From contig MFGV01000019.1 in assembly GCA_001778375.1 (NCBI GenBank), forward strand, positions 1 to 54,851: a DNA stretch of 54,851 nt. The letters are read 5' to 3'. The notes under the pieces were generated by a model. The model did not search any database and had not been told where the DNA came from. It saw only the letters and a program-made list of their open reading frames with translations. Below, one piece after another: positions 35,602 through 45,029 of the stretch (positions within the stretch are counted from its first letter, which is position 1; every line of letters starts with the position of its first letter). Made by a program: the position numbers and the translations under genes. The DNA is from Candidatus Firestonebacteria bacterium RIFOXYD2_FULL_39_29 (lineage in GTDB: Bacteria; Oederibacteriota; D2-FULL-39-29).

Positions 35602-37178
35602 ACTATAACGAATTTAAAAAAAGCTTCATAGAAAAAAGCGGTTTTGCGGCAGAGCTTATCCGTGAAGCCGGCGAAGAAATATATATCAAAACAAATCATG
35701 AAAATTATCTGGATACCTGCCTTCTTCTTCACCGGGGGCTTTTATCGCCTGTAATGATCTATTTTGCCGAGGATAACACAAAAGACCTCGGGGTTTATAC
35801 TCTTTACTGCGGCTTCCTTGGCAAACAGGTCAAGAAATGGATCTTTGCCGTATTGGATGTGGAAAAAGAAGTGAAGGAGTTCCCTTCTCTCTCAAAAAAT
35901 ATTGTTTCCGCGCAGCTGTTCGAAAGAGAGATCAGAGAGATGTTCGGTTTAATTCCCAAAGGGAGCCCGGATGAAAGGCGTTTTCGCCTGCATGAAGAGG
36001 TTTGGCCGGAAGGTTATTATCCTTTAAGAAAGGATTTTATAAGACCGGAAAAAACAGGCAGCACGGGAAAAGAATATGTCTTTGATAAAATAGAAGGAGA
36101 AGGTGTTTTTGAAGTGCCCGTCGGGCCAGTGCATGCCGGAATAATCGGCCCCGGGCATTTTAGATTTTCCGTTGCGGGAGAGCCTATAATAAATCTGGAG
36201 CTCCGGCTCGGGTTTACTCACAGGGGAGTGGAAAAACTCTTTGAAGGAAGAACGGTGCAGGATTCTCTTAAGCTTGCCGAATGTGTATCTGGAGATTCTG
36301 CTTTTGCTCACGGATTGGCTTTCACGCTTGCGGTTGAAAAAACCTGCGGTATTCCGGTAAGTGAAAGAACGAAATATTTCAGAAGTATTTGCCTGGAACT
36401 GGAGCGTATTTATAATCATGTTAATGATATCGGAGGAATGGCCGTAGATGTGGCTTTTTCGTACCCTTCGGCGCTTGCTTCCATAATAAAGGAAAATATT
36501 TTAAGATTAAACGAAAAACTTTCAAACCACAGGTATTTAAAAGGAATAAACGCTTTTGGAAACTGCGAGCTTGCTCTTTCACCCGGTAAACAGGCGGAAG
36601 TATTTAAAGTATTGGAGCAGGCGGAAGAAGACATGAAAATACTTAAAGAAATACTTTTTTCCTCCGTTTCCTTTATGGACAGGGTGGACACGACAGGGCT
36701 GCTTCGCCGTAAGACTGCGGAGGATTTTGGAATAACGGGATTGGCCGCCAGAGCAACGGGAATAAAAACGGATCTAAGGACTGTGTTTCCCGGGGCCTAC
36801 ATGAAAACTTCTTTTATGCTTGCCAGGCAGGAAAAAGGTGATGTGCTGGCGAGATTGAATGTGCGTTTTGATGAAGTCAGCGTTTCTCTCCGTCTGATAA
36901 AAGAGTTCATGAATTTATTAGCAGAGCAAAAGTCGGAAGAAAAAAAAGATGCTGCGGTGAAAGAAGGAGCGGGAGTCGGATGTTGTGAAGGATTCCGCGG
37001 GCCGGTTATTTACTGGGTAAAGCTGGACAACGACGGCAAAGTTGAGCGTTGCAAAATAGTTGATGCTTCTTTTAATAACTGGCAGGGACTTTCTTACTGT
37101 GTGCTAGGAAACATTGTGCCGGACTTTCCGCTGTGCAATAAAAGTTTTGACCTTTCGTATTCGGGAGGGGATCTGTGA
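35598..37178 (+). CDS. fused NuoC-NuoD/HyfG-type large subunit lacking Ni-Fe cysteines
   Basis: A 526-residue protein. Residues ~1-150 form a NuoC-like domain (AQLFEREIREMFGLIPKG, YYPLRKDF), and ~165-526 a NiFe-hydrogenase large-subunit/NuoD-like domain. In active group 4 hydrogenases loop L1 reads CGxC and loop L2 DPCxxC. Here L1 reads S231-G-D-S234 (CVSGDSAFAH) and L2 reads D518-L-S520-Y-S-G523 close to the C-terminus, so all four Ni-Fe cysteines are Ser or Gly. It cannot be a normal hydrogenase. It fits the Ehr (energy-converting hydrogenase-related) group or a complex-I-like quinone or other redox module. Both ends overlap neighbours by four bases. Confidence 0.9.
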   Translation: MNYNEFKKSFIEKSGFAAELIREAGEEIYIKTNHENYLDTCLLLHRGLLSPVMIYFAEDNTKDLGVYTLYCGFLGKQVKKWIFAVLDVEKEVKEFPSLSKNIVSAQLFEREIREMFGLIPKGSPDERRFRLHEEVWPEGYYPLRKDFIRPEKTGSTGKEYVFDKIEGEGVFEVPVGPVHAGIIGPGHFRFSVAGEPIINLELRLGFTHRGVEKLFEGRTVQDSLKLAECVSGDSAFAHGLAFTLAVEKTCGIPVSERTKYFRSICLELERIYNHVNDIGGMAVDVAFSYPSALASIIKENILRLNEKLSNHRYLKGINAFGNCELALSPGKQAEVFKVLEQAEEDMKILKEILFSSVSFMDRVDTTGLLRRKTAEDFGITGLAARATGIKTDLRTVFPGAYMKTSFMLARQEKGDVLARLNVRFDEVSVSLRLIKEFMNLLAEQKSEEKKDAAVKEGAGVGCCEGFRGPVIYWVKLDNDGKVERCKIVDASFNNWQGLSYCVLGNIVPDFPLCNKSFDLSYSGGDL

Positions 37179-37681
37179 ACAATATATATAATATCGCAAA
37201 ATCCAGGATACAAAAAGGTGTTGTAACGGAAGAACTGACTTTGATCGGTGAAGCTCTAAAATCAGAGATACAAAAGAAATTTAACAGGTCGCTTCATATA
37301 AGAGAAGTTGATACCGGCTCCTGCGGCGCCTGCGAATCAGAGATAATATCGACAACAAACCCTTTGTATGATATCCAAAGGTTCGGAGTGGATTTTGTTG
37401 CCTCCCCAAGGCATGCAGACGCTTTACTTGTTACAGGTCCGGTCACACTAAATATGGCAGTAGCGCTTAAAAGAACTTATGACGCGATGCCGACTCCAAA
37501 ATTTGTAATTACCGCCGGTGATTGTGCCTTTGACGGCGGTCCTTTTAAAGGTTCTTACTATATAGAAGGCGGGGTAAGCAAAATAATCCCCGTAGATTTT
37601 CACGTCCCGGGATGTCCGCCAAAACCAATTGACTTGATCAAGCACATCCTTCTTGCCGTCAAAAATATTAAAGTTAATTAA
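37175..37681 (+). CDS. HyfI/NuoB-type iron-sulfur small subunit
   Basis: A 168-residue protein holding the proximal [4Fe-4S] cluster. The four ligands are Cys50, Cys53 (GSCGACE), Cys117 (GDCAFDGG) and Cys147 (PGCPPKP), so the cluster is intact. The CxxC spacing is the hydrogenase type, not the CC pair of NuoB. It starts with GTG, overlapping the large-subunit stop (GTGA). It is the last gene of the operon, and no ferredoxin-like (HyfH/NuoI) subunit follows, so the electron donor is not encoded here. Confidence 0.93.
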   Translation: MNNIYNIAKSRIQKGVVTEELTLIGEALKSEIQKKFNRSLHIREVDTGSCGACESEIISTTNPLYDIQRFGVDFVASPRHADALLVTGPVTLNMAVALKRTYDAMPTPKFVITAGDCAFDGGPFKGSYYIEGGVSKIIPVDFHVPGCPPKPIDLIKHILLAVKNIKVN

Positions 37682-37713
37682 AGAATATCGTTTTGGCGAG
37701 ATCTCGATTTTAT

Positions 37714-37785
37714 GCGGATCCTCCATCACCTATTGATCTGATGAAACATATTCTATTGGCTGTCAAAAATATAAAAGTGCAATAA
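37714..37785 (+). pseudogene. remnant of a second HyfI-like gene 3' end
   Basis: The frame ending in TAA at 37783-37785 reads PPSPIDLMKHILLAVKNIKV then Q, nearly identical in protein to the last 20 residues of the HyfI-like gene that ends 33 bases upstream, but with many synonymous base differences. It has no start codon or cluster cysteines. Confidence 0.85.
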
Positions 37786-38091
37786 ATATTGTCATCCTGG
37801 ACTTGATTCAGTACCCAGTGTCTTTGCTTTTAAAGACGCTGGATACCTGCTACCTCCAAAAAGAGTAGTGGGCAGGCAAAACCGACATGACAAAAGTAAA
37901 ATTTTAGCAACCCATGTTAAATCGCAATACGAGCATTTTCCTTATTCTAGCAACATAAATGCCTTCCTGATAAAAATCATACAAGTATATTTAATATACT
38001 ATATCATTACCTTACGGGCTGCCTATTCTGCCTGCTCCGTTTCACCCCTTGAGTACCGAATTGGAGTGGGGGGCAGCCCTACTAATAAAAA
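37786..38091. repeat. TTGTCAT-ended palindromic element and further hairpins
   Basis: TTGTCATCCTGG (37789-37800) and CCGACATGACAA (37882-37893) are imperfect inverted ends of a 105-bp element with a central 11-bp hairpin (CCAGTGTCTTT / AAAGACGCTGG, 37815-37842). Further on, GGGCTGCC (38016-38023) and GGCAGCCC (38072-38079) form a second inverted pair, and AGTATAT-TTA-ATATACT a third. No gene is seen in this stretch. Confidence 0.6.
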
Positions 38092-38093
38092 CT

Positions 38094-38151
38094 AATGACA
38101 AAGTACGAATGACAAATGACAATTTAATGTAGGCGGGAAAAAGCACCCGCC
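38094..38151. repeat. TGACAAATGAC repeat joined to a GC hairpin (copy 2)
   Basis: TGAC words (38096-38123), AATTTAA and a GGCGGG/CCCGCC hairpin (38132-38151) repeat the layout of 6719-6768. Confidence 0.65.
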
Positions 38152-38168
38152 AATGTTTAATATAAAAT

Positions 38169-38205
38169 AAAAGGGACGGAGATAAAATTTCTGTCCCTTT
38201 TGTTT
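38169..38205. terminator. intrinsic terminator upstream of the MFS gene
   Basis: AAAAGGGAC (38169-38177) pairs with GTCCCTTTT (38193-38201), followed by GTTTT. It would stop readthrough from the hydrogenase-like operon. Confidence 0.75.
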
Positions 38206-38217
38206 TATATGGGAAAG

Positions 38218-38246
38218 TTTACTTTTACATGCTTTTACTATACAAT
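38218..38246 (+). promoter_or_regulatory. leaderless-type promoter of the MFS gene
   Basis: TTTACT (38218-38223), 17 bases, TACAAT (38241-38246). The predicted +1 (38253) falls within one base of the ATG at 38252. Confidence 0.6.
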
Positions 38247-38251
38247 AAGCT

Positions 38252-39544
38252 ATGTTTATTGAAGAGGTAAATAGCACTATTGATTTTCTGATTGACGGCT
38301 CTAAGAGTGTAATAAGATATCCTGCTTTAAAACTCAAAGAGCTTTTTGCTTCGGTTAAGGGAAATGCGAGAGTAATGATCATTACTTATCCCGGATTTTC
38401 AATTCCTTCCGCCTGGCTGGGCGCTTATCAATCGCTTTTTATTTTATCTCTGGGTGTCAGCAATTTACAGTATGGCAATATCATAGGTATCGCCATTATC
38501 GTTCAGATCTTTGCCCAGCTTTTGGGCGGGGTTTTAGCGGACAGGTACGGGCATAAAAGAATTCTGGATATTTTTACGCTCTTTTGGCCTCTGAGCGTAC
38601 TTGTTTTTGCTTTTGCTCAAAACATCTGGTGGGTGATACCTGCTATCATAATGCAAAATCTGTTAATGATCACAACGCCTTCCTGGTATTGCTTATTCGT
38701 GGAAGGCATTCCGAAAAATAAAAGATCAAATATCTACGCTGTCGTGCACATGCTGTTAAACGGCGGAGCGCTTTTTTTACCCGTTGCAGGACTACTGATA
38801 AAATTTTACGGACTTGATAAAGCAAGCAGGGTTATTTACCTTATTTCCGCAGTTCTGACTTCCGGTGCAATATATTACAGATGGAAGCACATGACTGAAA
38901 CCAAACTTGGGGAGAAGGCAAGAAAAGAAAAAAAGCCTATTAAGATTTTTGTTGAAGCCGGAAGATTCCGGGAAGCTTTTAAATATCTTGCAGGGAAAAA
39001 AGATCTGTTTTGGTATGGAGTCGTGAATGTTACTTTTTTATGCGCACTTACCATGTGGACCTCTTTTAATTCTATCTTTCTTGCCGATACAAAGGCGGCT
39101 GCTTTTAAAGAATGGAGCATAATGGTCTTTCCTATGATTTCTGCAATATCCTTTGCTGTTGCTATCATAGTGTTTGTCCCCCTGATCCGCAAACATAATT
39201 ATTTAAAATATATAGGTATAGGAATTATTCTAAATGCTATTGCCTCTGCTTTTTATATATTCGCTCCGGCAAAGAGTATGACTTTCATAATACTTTCTTA
39301 CATGACTTATGGCGCAGGTTTAGCGCTTTTTCGCCCATTGTATGATGCGAGGCTTATTAATGCTTTCAAAGAGAAAGACCGTGCCCGCCTTCTTTCAGCT
39401 TACAATACAATTGTTATGCTTCCCTCAATTGCCATAGGTCCGATTACGGGTTTTCTTTATACGGGAAACCCCCGTTATGTTTTTATCGCAGCAACGTGCA
39501 TGTTTGCAATTTCTTTCCTTGTTTTGTGGAAGAAAGTCAGATAA
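38252..39544 (+). CDS. MFS transporter
   Basis: A 430-residue permease with 12 predicted helices split by a central cytoplasmic loop (about 205-245, Lys/Arg-rich). Motif A is clear in GGVLADRYGHKRILDI near residue 90. N-terminal residues 1-45 are an amphipathic extension before the first helix. The substrate is not evident; the layout is like uncharacterised drug or sugar MFS members. It has no SD and its ATG is at the predicted transcription start. It appears monocistronic and is followed by a 113-base gap. Confidence 0.86.
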   Translation: MFIEEVNSTIDFLIDGSKSVIRYPALKLKELFASVKGNARVMIITYPGFSIPSAWLGAYQSLFILSLGVSNLQYGNIIGIAIIVQIFAQLLGGVLADRYGHKRILDIFTLFWPLSVLVFAFAQNIWWVIPAIIMQNLLMITTPSWYCLFVEGIPKNKRSNIYAVVHMLLNGGALFLPVAGLLIKFYGLDKASRVIYLISAVLTSGAIYYRWKHMTETKLGEKARKEKKPIKIFVEAGRFREAFKYLAGKKDLFWYGVVNVTFLCALTMWTSFNSIFLADTKAAAFKEWSIMVFPMISAISFAVAIIVFVPLIRKHNYLKYIGIGIILNAIASAFYIFAPAKSMTFIILSYMTYGAGLALFRPLYDARLINAFKEKDRARLLSAYNTIVMLPSIAIGPITGFLYTGNPRYVFIAATCMFAISFLVLWKKVR

Positions 39545-39657
39545 TTTTAACCTATTTGATGTCATCGAAAATACTTCAATAAAAAACATATACGTGGTAA
39601 AATACATTTTAAATAGAAAAATGTACTCAGTCTGATATCAAGGGTGAGAGGAAAACA

Positions 39658-41319
39658 TTGTCTTTTATAGATAAAAATAGTAAGGAAAAAACACCGCGTT
39701 TTATTGCTTTTGTTCTGGCGCTTTCTATTTTAATTGCCGGGATTGTTTTTGTCTTTTACGTAAATAATCTTACAGCTGTACTTGATCATGATTCTATTTC
39801 ATATTCTCAATGCATAGAAAAGAACTCCTGGGGCGAAATATACCACGCGCACCATCTTCTATATAATTATTTCAAATGGGTCGTGTATGATCTTCTGAAA
39901 ACTAATGGTTATGAAGGACGGGCGCTGATCGTTAATCAGACATTTAATGCGTTTTTTGGCGCTGTAGGAGTCGGCATTCTTTTCTTTACTATATGGTACA
40001 TTACCGGAAGCTTGTTTCTTTCTTTTGTTTCGGGCATATTTATGATGATCTCCAATGGTTATTGGTATTGCAGTACTTTTGGCGGGGTTAGAGTTATGGG
40101 TACCGCTTTTCTCCTTTTTACCTTTTTGCTGGCAATTATATTTATTTATCAAAAGAGCCTCAAACATTGGCAAAATATTCTATTAGTACTTGGTATAGCT
40201 GCAGCGAACAGTATTGCGGTATTTTGTCATCAAACAAATATTATGTTTGCAGCGGTCATTTTAGTCTTGATGGTTTTTAAGAAAGAAACTTTTTTAAAAA
40301 AAACATCTTACCTTTTGCTTTACATCCTTTTCTTTCTTACAATCGTAATAGGTTTGTACTGGTATGTCGGCTGGAAAGTATTTTACTGTACGACTTGGGA
40401 CAGGTATCTGGCCTGGCTTGCCGGTTATGTAAACCTGGGTATCTGGGGAGAATTTACCGATCAAAGTTTATCTCTTTCTAAAGAAGGTGTAAGAGCTCTG
40501 TATATCGGTTTTGTTGAAGGCAGGGTGGAATTTTACGGTTATAAAATAAACAACTATGAAGCGCTGAATATTTTTGTCAATTCGATAAAAGTTATTCTTC
40601 TGTTTTTTGCGGTCTTTTCTTTCCTGATCTTTAAAAAATGGAAAGAAATATTGGCAGCTGCCGCAGTATGGCTGCTTCTGTATCTTCCGTTTTTTATATG
40701 GTGGGAACCGGGAAATCTGGAATTTTGGCTTCCGCTACTTCCTCTCTCGATAATACTATTTTCTTTGCCGCTTGGGATCATCTGGAACATAGCCGGGAAT
40801 AAAATATTTAAATACATATTGCGTTCCTGTCTTGCCGTTTTATCAGCTGCGGTTGTTCTTGTTTTTGCAAATTATAATTATTACAATTTAATATTACCTA
40901 AGACCGATCCCGGTAAAAATTTCGATAAAATGGCAATGGAACAATTAAGTGCCGTGCGGGAAGGGCCTGAAGACTTGGTCATTATTATGGGATGGGACGC
41001 ACTCCGGGTTAATTTGAATTATTACTTTTCGCAGGATTTTATTTCCATCTATTGGCTTTCTACAAAATATAAAACGAATTCAGACGGGTTTTATGCCTGT
41101 ATATCTAAGAGAATTAGTGATAAGATAAAAGAAAAGCACAAGGTTTTCCTGCATAAAGATGTCCTTCGGGCAAAGGATTTTAAAGATATTAACGCCGGAT
41201 ACAAAGCGCTGGAAAAAGATTCATTTATCAGTTTTTTTAAGGATAAGTTTGAACTGACACCTGTTAAGGAAGGAAAAGATAATTATTTCTATGAAGCAAA
41301 ACTTAAGACTGCACGCTAG
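39658..41319 (+). CDS. GT-C-like polytopic membrane protein
   Basis: A 553-residue protein with about 11-12 membrane helices and a soluble C-terminal part (about 415-553). The first loop after helix 1 holds LDHDSISY, in the position of the acidic catalytic motif of GT-C glycosyltransferases such as the PMT/ArnT group; no exact family is recognised. It would transfer a sugar from a lipid carrier outside the membrane, which is inferred from topology. The TTG start follows GAGAGGAAAACA. An extended -10 (TGgTAAAAT) near 39593 may be its promoter. Its 3' end overlaps the glycosidase gene by 29 bases, so the two are coupled. Confidence 0.65.
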   Translation: MSFIDKNSKEKTPRFIAFVLALSILIAGIVFVFYVNNLTAVLDHDSISYSQCIEKNSWGEIYHAHHLLYNYFKWVVYDLLKTNGYEGRALIVNQTFNAFFGAVGVGILFFTIWYITGSLFLSFVSGIFMMISNGYWYCSTFGGVRVMGTAFLLFTFLLAIIFIYQKSLKHWQNILLVLGIAAANSIAVFCHQTNIMFAAVILVLMVFKKETFLKKTSYLLLYILFFLTIVIGLYWYVGWKVFYCTTWDRYLAWLAGYVNLGIWGEFTDQSLSLSKEGVRALYIGFVEGRVEFYGYKINNYEALNIFVNSIKVILLFFAVFSFLIFKKWKEILAAAAVWLLLYLPFFIWWEPGNLEFWLPLLPLSIILFSLPLGIIWNIAGNKIFKYILRSCLAVLSAAVVLVFANYNYYNLILPKTDPGKNFDKMAMEQLSAVREGPEDLVIIMGWDALRVNLNYYFSQDFISIYWLSTKYKTNSDGFYACISKRISDKIKEKHKVFLHKDVLRAKDFKDINAGYKALEKDSFISFFKDKFELTPVKEGKDNYFYEAKLKTAR

Positions 41320-44300
41320 TTTCATTGTTTTCCTGCTCTTACCTGCGTTCTTTTATGCGTTTGAAGAGCTTAAAACCTATCCGTGGTTAAATACTACTTA
41401 CGGCTTTACGGAAACTTACGATACAAATACTTCTCCTATTACCGGAAAAAAAGCCGGTTGTTATCCCATAGGAAATGGACTGGTTTTTGGAGGTCTTGGA
41501 GCTTTCGATCCCGTCTCCTCCGTGAATTTTATTTGCGGGCCATATTATGATGAACCGTTTTTAGGTCGGGAAGAGCTGCAATGCCTGATTGATGGAGAAA
41601 AGGTAAAGCTTCATAAGCAAACCATACGCTGGGTAAAAGGTGCAGATATTATTATAAGCAGTTTAATTAATGATAAAGTGGAAATTACGAATATAGATTT
41701 TGCTCCGCCGGGAATAAAAGCGCTTGTAAGAATATTCTCGGTTAAGAATATTTCCGGAGCACCGTTAAAAGATCTCAAATTAGTGTTCAAGTACCTGATA
41801 CTGGAAAAGAACGTAAAAACAACTCTGGATGGTGGTAAATGTTTTAATGCCAAGTTTAACGGTGATATCAAAAAATTTTACCGTTCCGGTTTTGTTTATC
41901 ATTCTGAAAAAGCGTCGCTGGAAAAAGGTAATGATTATTCTGTTGCTTTTGCTTTAAATTCAAATGAAGAGTTCAGTGATATCAGATATATTGCCGCAGA
42001 TCTGGAAGAGAGCGGTCTTTCCAAGACAGCGGAGCTTATCAAAAAAGACGGTTCAAAACTTCTGGAGCCGACAAAACAATATTGGGATGAATGGCTTGCG
42101 TCCTCTACTGCTTTTACCACGGATAATATCCTGGTCAATTATCTTATTGAGACCCAGAAGATGATCATTAAATGCCAGCAGTCACATAGCGGCGGATTCT
42201 CTCCCGTGTATGGGTATGCTGATACCTGGGCAAGAGACAACAACGGTCCCGTTCTATTAATGCTTAGAAGCGGGAGATTTAAAGAGGTCAAACAAATACT
42301 AGATTTTTTCTATAAAGTCGCTCGGCATGCCGGTTTTGTCGCGGGTTGTGCCGGGGTAACTTGCGCTTTAGATGAAACTAAGAACAATGAGAGTGATTTT
42401 GACTGGAAATTGGTAGGTGTCCCGGCTGCGGAAATTCCAAGCTGGATCATTAAACAGTATTACTGGTATTATCTTTATACGGGGGACATTGAACTTATTA
42501 AAGAGAGATTTCCTTTTCTAATGAGGTGCCTTGACGGTCAGAGTTTAACTAAAACCGGAAGGCTTCCTTTTCAAACTGATGAGACCTATATGTGGACACT
42601 TCAAAACAGGACGTTTAAACTGCTTGGCTATCCTAATTACTATATAGGGCTCCGGGCTGATTCTGCCGATTCGGGATTTGAATGGGTAGCGGCTGCGGAA
42701 AATATGGCTGAAATGGCGGCTGCTTTTAAAGATGTTAAGACAGCTTTAGAGTTGAAAAAAAAGGCGTATGAAGTTCGAGCGGCTACAAATAAATATTACT
42801 GGATGGAAGAAGAAGGTTACTATTCGCCCGCGCTCTCGCTTTTTTCAGACAGATATGCGATGCCCCACTCGAATATAGGTCTTAATCCTTTATGGGTCGG
42901 CTATGCGGATGAGAAAGATGAGAAAGCTGTTAAATCGGCAAAAACAACAATTTCTTATCTGCTTAAAGACAATTTTTTAATGAAGACGACTCCCGGGGTA
43001 GAACTTTTTTCAGGGCTCGTACCCGGCATGCTTTTATATAATTTGGCAATATTAAATGATCCGTTAAAAGAAAAGGCTTATGAGGCCTTGCTAAAATGCG
43101 CGTCACCTTCGGGAGATTATTCCGAGCTTTATTACGGGGACGGGAGTGTTTGGATCGTTCCCTCCTGGGGAGACGGTTCTTATGGAAGGGTCAGACCGTG
43201 GGAGGGTGGAGTAAATATAGATGCTCTGCTTTTTTATCTTACAGGATTTAAACCCGGGTCGGACGGTGTTTTTAAACTTTCTCCGGAATTGCCTTCAAAT
43301 ATGTCTAAACTGGAGATCAACGGATTACTGCTTAATAATTCTAAAATAGATTTTTCAGTTAAGGAAGAAAGGGGAAAAGACATAAAAAGAATTTACGAAG
43401 TAAAAAACCTGAATTTGAAATCTGTAAAAGTGTCCATTGATACAAATCTTGTCGCAAGCACCGTCAAATCGTTTTTGGTCAATCAAGAAGACGCTCTAAA
43501 AGAAAGCGGCAAAATAGAAAGAGAACTTCCGGGACTTGGAATATTGAAAATTGAAGTATTATATGAAAAAGCCGAAATGAAAACCGCAATAACACCTAAA
43601 ACATTTAAAAAAAGATGGAATTACTATCCTAAAAGCGACATTGTGTATCTTACCGCAGATGATAAAAATACTTATTATTCCCTTGCAAAAAATAATAAGG
43701 TATTGGCTATAGACATACAGCTTCCTCTTTCTGCCGGGGATATTTATTCTGCGATATATGACGAGAAAAATAATACGTTAAAAACAAAAATGGTAATCTT
43801 TGGTCCCAAAGTATTTTCCATAAGCAACCTCCACTGGAAGAATTATGAGTTCTGGAACAGTTGGGAGATGCAAAATATGTTTAAAAAATATACAGAGGCG
43901 GGCGGAGTTGTTATTTTTATGTCGGAACCATCGCAAAAAGAAGGTTACGAGGTTAGTCCGAAATGGCTGGAAAAACTCTTAGACGGCGGCAAATGGGTCG
44001 CTAATTGGAAAAGCGGAAGAGCGATGGCTTCCGATGATTTTACGGAAACGACTTTAAAAAGCTACAAAATGGATTCTTTTAACTTTTATAACAAAGCTCA
44101 GCAAAAAGAAAAAAAAGCGGTAGTTTACTCAAAGCTGGGTAAGGATGGGGAAGGTGTTGCGGAAAAATCTGTAACCGATAAAAAATACTCCGGTTATTGT
44201 GAGTTTGAACTGTCCGTTGCAAGAGGTCTCCAGCATAGTATTTTAATAAAAGCACCTTCAACAGTCAGCAGTTACGATCTAAATCTGGAAGTCAGGGCAA

Positions 44301-44764
44301 AATCCGGGTTTGTAAGACTGTCGCAAGGTAAAAAAAATGTTAAAGATAAACACCTGGAAATCAATTATATTCTTTCTTCCCAATATGTCGATAAGGATAA
44401 GATAACCCTCAGGATCGGAGCCTTGAAAACAAAAAATAAAATAACTTTCAGTTTAGTGGAGATCTCAAAGCTTATTATTACAGGGCAAAATCCGCTGGCG
44501 GAGGTTATGGGCTTTAAAGCAGGGGAAATACTGGAAAATTCAATAGGTTCTTTGACTTATGAAAAAATGACGGCCCCCATAAGGCTTGTTGAAAATGAAA
44601 AATATGCCGCAATTGTTATGAAAAAGGCAGGGAATGGGATAGTAATACGCTCTCAGTTGAAATTCTCGAATCTTAAACCTGTAATATTCAATCTGATAAA
44701 CGATGAGAGTCGAGGAAAAATATTGAAATATCTGGCTAAAAGTAGTAAAAATGAGAATAAATAA
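41291..44764 (+). CDS. large secreted six-hairpin glycosidase-like protein
   Basis: A 1,157-residue exported protein. Signal peptide about 1-23; N-terminal beta-sandwich about 30-260 (NGLVFGGLGAFDPV); an (alpha/alpha)6 barrel about 275-690 with YADTWARDNNGPVLLMLRSG, TDETYMWTLQN and GFEWVAAAENM, where acidic residues likely form the active site; a beta C-cap about 690-770; then a long C-terminal region (about 780-1157) with alpha/beta and beta-sandwich parts, perhaps a carbohydrate-binding module. The fold recalls GH15/63/65/78-type enzymes; I cannot name the family. Rhamnose genes downstream make a deoxysugar-containing substrate plausible. No SD; it starts inside the upstream gene. Confidence 0.75.
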   Translation: MKQNLRLHASFIVFLLLPAFFYAFEELKTYPWLNTTYGFTETYDTNTSPITGKKAGCYPIGNGLVFGGLGAFDPVSSVNFICGPYYDEPFLGREELQCLIDGEKVKLHKQTIRWVKGADIIISSLINDKVEITNIDFAPPGIKALVRIFSVKNISGAPLKDLKLVFKYLILEKNVKTTLDGGKCFNAKFNGDIKKFYRSGFVYHSEKASLEKGNDYSVAFALNSNEEFSDIRYIAADLEESGLSKTAELIKKDGSKLLEPTKQYWDEWLASSTAFTTDNILVNYLIETQKMIIKCQQSHSGGFSPVYGYADTWARDNNGPVLLMLRSGRFKEVKQILDFFYKVARHAGFVAGCAGVTCALDETKNNESDFDWKLVGVPAAEIPSWIIKQYYWYYLYTGDIELIKERFPFLMRCLDGQSLTKTGRLPFQTDETYMWTLQNRTFKLLGYPNYYIGLRADSADSGFEWVAAAENMAEMAAAFKDVKTALELKKKAYEVRAATNKYYWMEEEGYYSPALSLFSDRYAMPHSNIGLNPLWVGYADEKDEKAVKSAKTTISYLLKDNFLMKTTPGVELFSGLVPGMLLYNLAILNDPLKEKAYEALLKCASPSGDYSELYYGDGSVWIVPSWGDGSYGRVRPWEGGVNIDALLFYLTGFKPGSDGVFKLSPELPSNMSKLEINGLLLNNSKIDFSVKEERGKDIKRIYEVKNLNLKSVKVSIDTNLVASTVKSFLVNQEDALKESGKIERELPGLGILKIEVLYEKAEMKTAITPKTFKKRWNYYPKSDIVYLTADDKNTYYSLAKNNKVLAIDIQLPLSAGDIYSAIYDEKNNTLKTKMVIFGPKVFSISNLHWKNYEFWNSWEMQNMFKKYTEAGGVVIFMSEPSQKEGYEVSPKWLEKLLDGGKWVANWKSGRAMASDDFTETTLKSYKMDSFNFYNKAQQKEKKAVVYSKLGKDGEGVAEKSVTDKKYSGYCEFELSVARGLQHSILIKAPSTVSSYDLNLEVRAKSGFVRLSQGKKNVKDKHLEINYILSSQYVDKDKITLRIGALKTKNKITFSLVEISKLIITGQNPLAEVMGFKAGEILENSIGSLTYEKMTAPIRLVENEKYAAIVMKKAGNGIVIRSQLKFSNLKPVIFNLINDESRGKILKYLAKSSKNENK

Positions 44765-44772
44765 AAAAGCAC

Positions 44773-44801
44773 GTAACGGGTGGCGGGTTACGGGTGACGA
44801 G
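44773..44801. repeat. GTTACGGGTGACGGGT word tract
   Basis: The words GTAACGGGTG, GCGGGTTACGGGTG and ACGAG repeat. The same words occur at 45586-45648 and, inverted, at 50663-50693. Confidence 0.55.
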
Positions 44802-44847
44802 AAAAAGAAGATATGAGGTCTGGGTATTAGGTGAGTAAAACAAAATT

Positions 44848-45006
44848 ACTAAGAATTAAGCACTAAGTTTTAAACAATAACTAAGGTTAAAGCACTAAAA
44901 AGGAAGATATATAATATAGGTTCGATGATTTTGTTTAGAATTTATAATTTTGTTTTTAGTGCTTGGTTTTCAGTTTGTTTAGTGCTTAGAATTTAAGTCT
45001 TAGTGA
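44848..45006. repeat. ACTAAG palindromic element, copy A (about 160 bp)
   Basis: The left end has ACTAAGAATTAAGCACTAA and the right end, inverted, TTAGTGCTTAGAATTTAAGT. The centre (GGAAGATAT..AATATAGGTTCGATGATTTTG) is almost identical to copy B at 47171-47334. It stands before the PH-domain gene and contains a TATAAT at 44910-44915. Confidence 0.88.
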
Positions 45007-45029
45007 TTGATTTTTATAGGAGTTATAAT

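Noticed and set aside
35598-37681. Annotating the complex as an active [NiFe] hydrogenase (hyf/hyc).
   Set aside because: All four Ni-Fe cysteines are replaced and there is no HyfH subunit, so gene symbols of the active enzyme would mislead.
44773-45006. CRISPR array, because of dense short repeats.
   Set aside because: Repeats are 7-10 bp degenerate words and one palindromic element, without regular spacers, and no cas genes are present.
44810-45029. GTG start at 45003 for the PH-domain protein.
   Set aside because: It lies inside the repeat element with no SD, whereas ATG 45030 has AGGAG at a good distance.
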